64,000 nucleotides of DNA from Dipteris shenzhenensis (lineage: Eukaryota; Polypodiophyta; Polypodiopsida; Gleicheniales): NCBI GenBank assembly GCA_047967505.1, contig CM106539.1, one strand, 5' to 3'. Below the pieces are notes generated by a model, which saw only the letters and a list, made by a program, of their open reading frames with translations, did no database searches and was not told where the DNA came from. The translations under genes and the position numbers were made by a program. Below are positions 56,519-64,000 of this stretch, piece after piece. Position 1 is the stretch's first letter. Every line of letters starts with the position of its first letter.

Positions 56519-56754
56519 CTTGCCTTTCACATGAATTACCTACACTTTCTAATTGTTGCATAATTGCTATGCCAAGAGCCAAGATGCTCATTTTTTGGCC
56601 AATGTTGATATGCGAAGAGCCAAGATGCTCATTTTTTGGCATTACACCTATTCTTGCATTAAATACTCATTGAATGCTATTTGTCAGACAACAACTATAT
56701 AAAGACCCCCTAGCCCCCCATCTCTCTCAAGTTCATGCTCTCTCTCAACTCCTC

Positions 56755-56809
56755 CTCCATACCCTAGCTCTTTGTCCGTCTCTCTCTCCCCCTATCTTAC
56801 ACCTCTCTC

Positions 56810-56888
<79 letters not shown>

Positions 56889-56890
56889 CC
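56755..56890 (+). repeat. (CT)n microsatellite
   Basis: CT runs with a pure core of about 65 bases (56820-56885) lie just upstream of the transposase-like gene remains. The ORFs through it are poly-Ser/Leu. Confidence 0.9.
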
Positions 56891-56922
56891 CCCCCCTCTC
56901 TCTCTCTCAAATCCCTCTAAAA

Positions 56923-59215
56923 ATGGTCGGCCCAACTGGTGCAGGGTTTGGCAACCTCAACAAGGTGCGGATCTATTTGGACTCCCTCTCGTCGGAGCCA
57001 ATGATATGATATGCAAATGGTGGAAACGTTGTGCTAAGTGAGGATGACCCCATGGTACGCAAGGGCATTTGTGTGACAGCCATCACACATGTAATTGGCC
57101 ACATGTAGACTACACAAGTGGAAGCCATTTAGGTGAGAGTGGATTGGGGCAATTGTACATGCTAAACATGAAGTTGTCGCATGACTATGTGTTGGAGAGA
57201 GGAAAGAGTGCACTTACCCATGCCACCCACACAATAGATCTCACCCAAAGCCTAGCCAATTAGAGGTAGAGACCATGCGAGTTGGACCCATGATTCATAA
57301 GCTACACCCACAATAGATCTCATAGCTAGCCCAGGAAGCCCGAGCTCGAAGCCGAGTTCAAGCCATGTTGAACAACCATTAGGAGGCCATGGCATGGTAC
57401 TGATCGATGATGACAATGATACAGTAGCCACAATGGAAGGTCCTCAAGCAGTCATTAGCATGTCGTCATACATCAAGTCTTCTGCGGGGGGACGTCATCG
57501 ATTGCTTCATCAACTATTGCACAATGCAACCATAGTGGAGAAGTTGATGGAAGTTCCGACAATGTACAATGGGAATGTTACGTTCGAACTACCGCCCATG
57601 CCGCATGGAGCAAGTGCAATGGATGGCATGGAGCAAAAGTATGATGGCCATTTTTGGATGAAACTGATGTTGACAACAATGACATTTCCTGGCAAAGTTA
57701 GTCGGAGTACATGTGGGGGGAACTAGAGTGTACAAAACCTTTTTGCTTTGGTAGGTCGATTAACAGATTGTCAAGCCGCACTACATGGATAGCTCGGTCC
57801 ATAGCACACCCATTGCTGAGAAATTGGGTTAAAGAATGCTGACTATGTCTCTTTGATTGCATGTTATAATCTTCTCTTGTCTGGTGTGGGAATGACCAAC
57901 AACATTTCGGCTATTGGAATGTCTGCTACTAGCTTGGGAACCTTGGCTTGTTTCTTTTGCAAAAGGTGCCCCATTATTTTGAAGCAATGCAAATGTGTGG
58001 CGTACTACGTGATGGTGTTGACCGAAATGATGAGACTCTTTTTCCACGTGGGCATGCACAATCATGAGGTGCAAAGAGGTACCTGTATTGCCCACGTAAA
58101 AGACCTTAGGTGCACAGTCGAAGAGATGCTGAAGGACTTTAGTGCAACAAGTCCTAGACACTTATAAATGGTAGTTGCAAAAAGAAAAGTCTCCCACGAC
58201 CCGAGCGTCTGCCTTACGAATAATGAGTTGATGGCAATGCTTGAGGAGTTGGAGCATCTTGTCCAAAGGCACAGGTAAACCATATAGGGCCAACCCAATG
58301 GCAACTACATGCAAATGTGTTTTCTTTGGAATCTTAAAAGCAACATAATGCATAGTCGAATGGACAACCTAGCTCAGGTTTAAGCATAAGGTATGTGGTG
58401 CTCAGACTGAAAGTGATGAAAGCATGGACATGAAGGTGAAGCAAAGATGTGCTTATAGATTTTTCCATGGAAGCCTCTTCCCCGGTCAAGTGGTCGATGA
58501 TGAAAGCAGATGCTTTATCTTCAAGATGTTGACAGTAGGGCGTACTTCGTTGGTAGATCTGGTGAACCGCATGCACCACACTGGTGGTGAAGATCTATAA
58601 AATAGCTAGATATGTTATGACCATGTATGGTGTGTTTGTAGGTGGACAAACCATGGCTACTCACGTATATGATCCTAGGTAAGGCAAATGCTAGTATTCC
58701 TGCATTCCCTCCAGCACCAAAAGGATTATGCTTATGCCTAACTTTAGTTGTATGATGCAACATCTAAGAGTTGATGACTGTTGCCATGTGCGAGATGGAA
58801 GAGGATGACACTGAGGCTTAGATCCTTTTCTGGTTGAAGCTAAATGATGTCATGGAGAAGTGTGGGCACCCACCTATGGACTTTAAGGCTCCATGGCAGA
58901 CGAGGCTAGCATGAACTGGAGGGTAGTACGAACAGTCTTCAATAATGGACCAGAGAACGTGATGCATGGACAGGAAAGGCCTCACCTTTTCCATTGGGAG
59001 CAAAGCCTACAAATACACACCTCCTAGTATGTGCATAGGAGCTTCCAAGATGAGCACAAACACCTATGCCAATTGTGGAGTTGTGCATTGACAAAGGAGG
59101 ATGCAACCACACAGAAAAGTTATATTCGGGCTTGCTGGGCCATAGGGAATTTTTCTGATTCGAAGATCCCTATGAAGTATTTTTTGCTGAACTGGTGGCA
59201 TGTTTGATATTTGTG
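56923..59215 (+). pseudogene. decayed transposase-like gene (possibly MULE-type)
   Basis: Plus-strand pieces with many stops and frame changes. They start at ATG 56923 (MVGPTGAGFGNLNKVRIYLD). The 110-codon ORF 57394-57726 contains VTFELPPMPHGASAMDGMEQ. ORF 57853-58167 has Cys-rich LACFFCKRCPIILKQCKC followed by FFHVGMHNHEVQRGTC and TVEEMLKDFSATSPRHL, a Cys/His pattern like the zinc region before a transposase core. Around 58882-59000 comes MADEASMNWRVVRTVFNNGP...RPHLFHWEQSL, close in pattern to the MULE-type core (M-D-A-N---AV--VF...--FHW). The last related codons end near 59215. The family is only suggested by pattern; terminal inverted repeats were not found. Confidence 0.4.
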
Positions 59216-59546
59216 TTGGTAGAAGCACTTTGTTGGTGTGAGTATTACTAGCTTAAGAAATTTTCTTATTTTCTTAAATATAAGCCACTTTATAAAAAAT
59301 TAAGCTAGGTAGTGGACATGAATGCATAGAGCTTGCAATTTTGATCATTTCATCTTTTTGCAGAAGAGCAAACCGAGCTATCCATAAAAAGTTACAGCTC
59401 GGGAAGAGTTTAGGGTTTAACCCTAAACCTAAACCTATTTCCTATAAAAGCCCACTCCACCCCCTCATTCTTCATCTTTCACATCTTGCCTCCATCCGCT
59501 TCTTCATTCCAAGCCCTACGCAAGACACTCCTCCCTCTCCATCGAC

Positions 59547-59641
59547 CACCACCCTACTCCCATCCTCACATGGTAAGTGACTTCGAGCCCATCTTGCAGT
59601 GATAACCTAGCCACCCTACTCCCATCCTCACATGGTAAGTT
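59547..59641 (+). repeat. short direct repeat around a GT-like site
   Basis: The phrase CCACCCTACTCCCATCCTCA and the following CATGGTAAGT occur at 59547 and again at 59612. Each copy ends in a good splice-donor-like word, GGTAAGT, but no exon context supports a gene here. Confidence 0.7.
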
Positions 59642-59869
59642 ACTTGAACGAGATTGGCCTTGTCTGTTCTCTAGCGGTCAGAGTCATCACCAACCCTCGG
59701 TACCTTGGAAGCTTGATAACAGAAGTATGGCCAACTGATTGCTATAAAGAGACCTTGACCCACCATCCATTGGTCCTCGATAATCCCATTACATTGAGAG
59801 AGACCTTGGAGAGCATTCAGGTAACCACCACTTTCTCCCTTTGGATTTCTTCAAAGTTTCCACCCATCA

Positions 59870-60073
59870 AGTTTTTTTTCTTCTCTCTTTCCTCTCCCCC
59901 CCCCCCCCCCTCCCACCATCACCCCCCCCCCTCCCCCCTTCCACCACCACCTCTCCCTCCCCCTCCATGTCCTCCCCCCCTCCTCCCTCCATCTCCACAC
60001 CCCCTCCCCCTTCCCTCCCTCCCCCCTCCCCCCTTCATCTCCATCTCCACCACCCCCTCCCCCTACCCCCCTC

Positions 60074-60132
<59 letters not shown>

Positions 60133-60260
60133 TCTCTCTCTCTCTTTATTTCTCTCTTTTCTCTCTCTCTCTCTCTTTCTTTCTCTCTCTCTATCTCTCT
60201 CTTTCTCTCTTTCTTTCTCTCTCTCTTTCCCTCCCCCTCTCTCTTTCTCTCTTTTCCCCT

Positions 60261-60304
<44 letters not shown>

Positions 60305-60320
60305 CCTCTCCCCCTCTCTT

Positions 60321-60380
<60 letters not shown>

Positions 60381-60381
60381 T

Positions 60382-60423
<42 letters not shown>

Positions 60424-60452
60424 TCCCCCTCTCTCTTTCTCTCTTTTTCCCT

Positions 60453-60530
<78 letters not shown>

Positions 60531-60626
60531 TGCTTTCTCTCTTTCCCTCCCCCCTCTCTCTCTCTCTTTCTTTCTCTTATCTCTCTCTCTTTCCCTCCCC
60601 CTCTCTCTTTCTTTCTCTCTCTCTTT

Positions 60627-60662
<36 letters not shown>

Positions 60663-60682
60663 CCCCCTCTCTCTTGCCCTCC

Positions 60683-60754
<72 letters not shown>

Positions 60755-61200
60755 TGTCCCCCTCCCCTCTGCCCCCCGCCCGGTCTACCCGCCCCTCCCC
60801 CTCTTTGCTCTCCCCTACCTTCCGTCGCCCGCCTCCACCTCGTGCCACCCCGCGTGCGCTCGCCCCACTCCCCTGTTCCCCCTGTGCCCTCCCCTTCCCC
60901 CTCGTCATTGCTTCCCCTCGCCCCCCTCTCCTCTTCCCCTCGCGCCCTCCTCTTCCCCCTCATTACTGCTTTCCCCCGCCCCCTCCCCTCTTCCCCCCGT
61001 GCCCTCCCCTTCCCCCTCGTTGCTGCTCCCCCCTACCCCCCTCCCCTCCCCTACCCTCTGCTTAAAAAACCCCCCTGCCGCCGCCTCACAAAACCCCCCT
61101 GCCACCGCCTCACAAATCCCCCCCGCCGCCGAGCAACTCCCCCCCCCCCTGTGCCGCCGTCGTGAAAGCCCCCTCCCTCCCCCCACAAACAGTCAAAAAA
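59870..61200 (+). repeat. 1.3-kb pyrimidine tract (CT microsatellites, then C-rich)
   Basis: 59870-60080 is CCCTCC-rich. 60080-60752 is made of many (CT)n runs separated by CCCTCCCCC or TTTC steps. 60753-61200 is C-rich with TCGC/CGCC. Purines are nearly absent for long stretches on the plus strand. The long ORFs on both strands (up to 477 codons) are repeat artefacts encoding Ser/Leu/Pro or Arg/Glu. Confidence 0.95.
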
Positions 61201-61204
61201 AAAA

Positions 61205-61470
61205 CAAAAAAAAAACCTAACCTAAAATTAACCCTAGGTTAACTCACCTTAGGTTAGTTTAACCTAAGTTAGGTTAGTTTAACTTAAGTTAGTTTGATCT
61301 AACTAAGGTTAGGTTTATCCTAGGTTAGTTACTAGCAATTAGGTTAGGTTAACTAATCTTCAATTAGTAACTAATTATAGTTAGTGCACTTAGTTAGGTT
61401 AACCTTCCAGTTATCGTAACTGGGAGGATATATGTTAGTTAATTTAACTAGATTAACTTGGTTCAAACCC
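61205..61470 (+). repeat. TTAGGTTAG / TTAACCTAAG repeats
   Basis: Interleaved forms of TTAGGTTAGTTTAACC, in both orientations (also CCTAGGTTAACT), fill this stretch. The unit is not the plant telomere repeat TTTAGGG. Confidence 0.75.
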
Positions 61471-61794
61471 CTCACTTGGACTTAAAGTCCATTCACACCA
61501 CCCTTAGGACCCTCCCCCCAAAAAAGCAAAATTTACCCCTACTTTAACCCCTCGGAACTCATCCATCTCCGTTTGAACCCAAATTTCACACACGCAAACA
61601 CTACGCTATGGGGAATTTTTCCAACCCATTGCACACCATTATGGCATCCCTAGCACTTGCTCATTTGCGCCCCTGTATGCGCCTCATTTTGCACAAATTC
61701 ATTTGTATCTTCATGCCGCGACCTCTGATTAATGATCTGTCTGCACCGGCACAGTTTCCTACACACGTAGGACAATCTTAGGCACATTATTAAC

Positions 61795-62349
61795 ATGACG
61801 GTCCCTACACAAACTAACACCACTCTAACCCTCCTAATAAAACTTCAACCACACCCGCACTTGTCGCACAGACACCCTTTGCAAATTCACCCAATCTGCA
61901 TGCAGCTACGTTTCGGCCAATGCCTTCGACTCCAACGCTCACTAAATCTGCATACAACTCCACTGCAACCACTTCCCCCAACAATCCTCGACCCCGAATC
62001 TCCCCCTAAAATTCAATCACTCCCACGCCCCAACATGGCTGGATGCCATCGTGACAATGATGGGGATATCGACCTCGATGCAGAGGCTGACAATTTCTTT
62101 AATCAAAGAAATAATAACAATCAAGGCAGACGCCCCTTGGGAAAACTGGAACTTCCCAAATATAATGGTAGGGGAGATCCAGCCCGATTCCTCCAGCATT
62201 TTGATGCCGCATGCCGAGCAGGTGGAGATCAATCCCATGAAACCAAGGTGACTTGGTTTCCCATGGCCTTAATTGATGAAGCATCTGAATGGTACCTAGA
62301 CCTTCTAGTGGAAGAGTGCGCCACATGGGACCTACTTCAAACAGAATGA
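61795..62349 (+). pseudogene. Ty3/gypsy gag fragment
   Basis: The last third of a 184-codon ORF carries the retrotransposon-gag pattern: LELPKYNGRGDPARFLQHFD, then HETKVTWFPMALIDEASEWY and LVEECATWDLLQTE (family: P-F-G--DP--++--F, -FP-+L-G-A--W+--L). The reading stops at 62349, right where gag normally continues, and no protease, RT or integrase follows. The first two-thirds is His/Pro/Thr-rich and unlike gag. A 5' gag piece of a truncated gypsy element is the best reading. Confidence 0.65.
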
Positions 62350-62399
62350 TTGCCATGTGGAAGATAGGCCTTACCTAGGTTAGGTGAAGCTTTACTCTT

Positions 62400-62830
62400 G
62401 AGTTTTGTCAATGATCCACAACTTGTGCCATGTGGCACCTTATCTTCATGTGCCACATCAACATCCTTCCACATTAGCAAGACACATGGCACAGCCACAT
62501 CACCAGTTGACTCAACATTGCCATGTCACTCCTTATTTGCCACGTGGTAGCCCTATTAGCCACATTAACAACCAATCTACCACATCATCATAGGCTACAT
62601 CACCTACCATGTAGGCATGCCACATCATCACTTATAGCCATGTCATCTGTGGCTAGCTCACTTGTCATGTCATCTTGCACAGTCAGCATGCCCAATCAGC
62701 ATGCATAGTTAGTAGTGCTATATAAGCAATTCACATGTGACCCCACACTGGCACATCAATGCCTATCATCTCATTTGACATGTGGCAATGCCACATCAGC
62801 ATTTGTGCTTTTTAAGCACACTGTGCTCCA
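62400..62830 (+). repeat. CCACATCA / GCCATGTC minisatellite
   Basis: Words such as GCCACATCATCA, CATGTGCCACATCA, TGCCATGTCA and AGCATGC recur irregularly. The complementary words (TGATGTGGCA) form the minisatellite at 51150-51620 inside copia element 3. Confidence 0.7.
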
Positions 62831-64000
62831 GCATATGAAACCACTATCCACATCATCATTTTTTGATCCTCTTGGGAGCAAAGTTTGGCCATTCTTTTAG
62901 AAGCCATAACTTTTGATCCAATGGAATTTGCATGATGTCCAAAAAGCAAAATTTCTCAGCAACTCACACTCTACGCACCTATCACCTTGGAGTTTATATT
63001 TGATTTTTCCACTTTGTAATATTTACTAAAACCTCATCATCAAAACCACCTCCTCATCCATTGCAACCACCTAGCACATGAAAATAGACAACCTAAAATT
63101 CATTTTGCTGTATTTTACACTTTGACACATAGTCTAGCTACAAACTAGTTTATCCTTAGAGGAGATTAAACTCCACCAAGCCATGTAACCCATTGCCATA
63201 TTACCCAATTAGTCCCTATCGGCAACAATCTCTTTGGATCTATCATCATATACACATTCACACGTCTGAGACACCAGCTCAAACTCTCAGCATTTGGTAG
63301 TTCATCACCCTTTATGATACTTGGCAGTCATCTTCCTCTCGGATTCAAGATTGTTGCATTCTTCTTGCATGCACATATGAAACCCATGTACATGCATGTT
63401 TATCGAGTATTTTTTGGCATTTGTTCTTAGACACATACATCAACCTTGTACAACATCTTGGATACTCTTGATACACAGTTGCCATCACTTTACCACAAGT
63501 TTGATCCTTGGCATACACACATGACTTGGTTCAGAGTTTGATAGGTTCAGCATAAGCTCGCACAATGGTAGCTCGAGCATGACCCTAAGATAGTTTTAGT
63601 AATTTTGAGACAATTCCAAGTCCCAATGTTATAGAAAAATCACTATTACTTTCATGCCATGTGCGAACTTGAGTTCGAGAATGGCCTATAATTTTCAAGT
63701 GTTTCATGCTCGAACTTAAGTTCAAGCACTACCGTATACTTTTCAATAAAGAGGATAAAGAGAGAGGGAGAGAGATGATCAAATTCATCCCAAAATTACT
63801 AAAACAATCTCCCGCAGTGGTGGCAGATCTCATACAATGTTCTGATGGGTAGATACTCTGGTCGGTACATGGGTAAGACTCTAACACAAAGCACTAGAGC
63901 ACCTCTAGAATTGAGTTATTCAGATCACATAGTTGATGTGCACTATTCATGACTTTGGATGAGATCTGTGAGTGGAAACAGAACCTATTTTGACCATTCA
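62831..64000. other. stretch without a recognisable gene
   Basis: No ORF with a recognisable domain, strong repeat or RNA gene was seen. GAACTTGAGTTCGAG and CTCGAACTTAAGTTCAAG near 63665-63725 form a weak local inverted match. Confidence 0.4.

Noticed and set aside
59632-61220. ORFs of 477, 459, 281 and 211 codons on both strands
   Set aside because: They translate CT/GA repeats into Ser/Leu/Pro or Arg/Glu runs; open frames arise because these repeats contain no stop words.
61205-61470. Interstitial telomere repeat
   Set aside because: The unit TTAGGTTAG in both orientations differs from TTTAGGG and is irregular.

Overview
The window looks like nuclear DNA of a land plant with a large, transposon-filled genome. 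It has one intron-containing plant gene, 4-coumarate:CoA ligase (4CL), with GT-AG introns. Around it are Ty1/copia LTR retrotransposons with plant-type initiator-tRNA(Met) primer sites, a Helitron, foldback elements, minisatellites and very long CT/GA tracts. Nothing fixes the species. A fern, other seedless plant or gymnosperm would fit, but that is a weak guess. No rRNA, tRNA or CRISPR features were seen.

Layout. 1-11.1 kb is non-genic: a dispersed repeat, an array of short palindromes, 'TTAGCAC' minisatellites and a fragment of an FCP1/NIF-type phosphatase gene. 11.1-14.7 kb holds the 4CL gene (542 codons, six exons, all key motifs present), preceded by a GA-rich tandem duplication and a GAGCTT-rich leader. 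15.0-20.9 kb is a decayed minus-strand Helitron with a Rep (HUH/Tyr) domain and a PIF1-type helicase. It is followed, unexpectedly, by a GIY-YIG nuclease domain. 20.9-33.3 kb carries direct repeats, a minisatellite, a decayed minus-strand coiled-coil gene, a foldback element, a second Helitron 5' end and a second palindrome array.

33.38-44.85 kb is one complete copia element (354/352-bp LTRs, TSD GATGC). A younger copia element with 169-bp LTRs (TSD CCTTT) sits inside its reverse transcriptase. A later inversion of about 1.23 kb has one end in the RNase H of the young element and the other in the RT of the old one; it explains why coding pieces there lie on both strands. 47.46-53.18 kb is a third copia element on the minus strand (TSD CCCAG). 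It has lost its RT/RNase H and most of its 3' LTR, and its leader carries an antisense piece of a plant SOUL/heme-binding gene. This element landed in an exon of a decayed minus-strand gene whose parts lie on both sides (55.4-53.2 and 47.4-46.6 kb), next to a second FCP1-like domain (46.5-45.9 kb).

55.4-64 kb holds GA/CT microsatellites, two inverted-repeat structures, a decayed transposase-like gene, a pyrimidine tract of about 1.3 kb, TTAGGTTAG-type repeats, a Ty3/gypsy gag fragment and a 'CCACATCA' minisatellite. Only 4CL looks like a functional gene. The likeliest novel items are the Helitron/GIY-YIG association, the captured SOUL gene and the two-element inversion.
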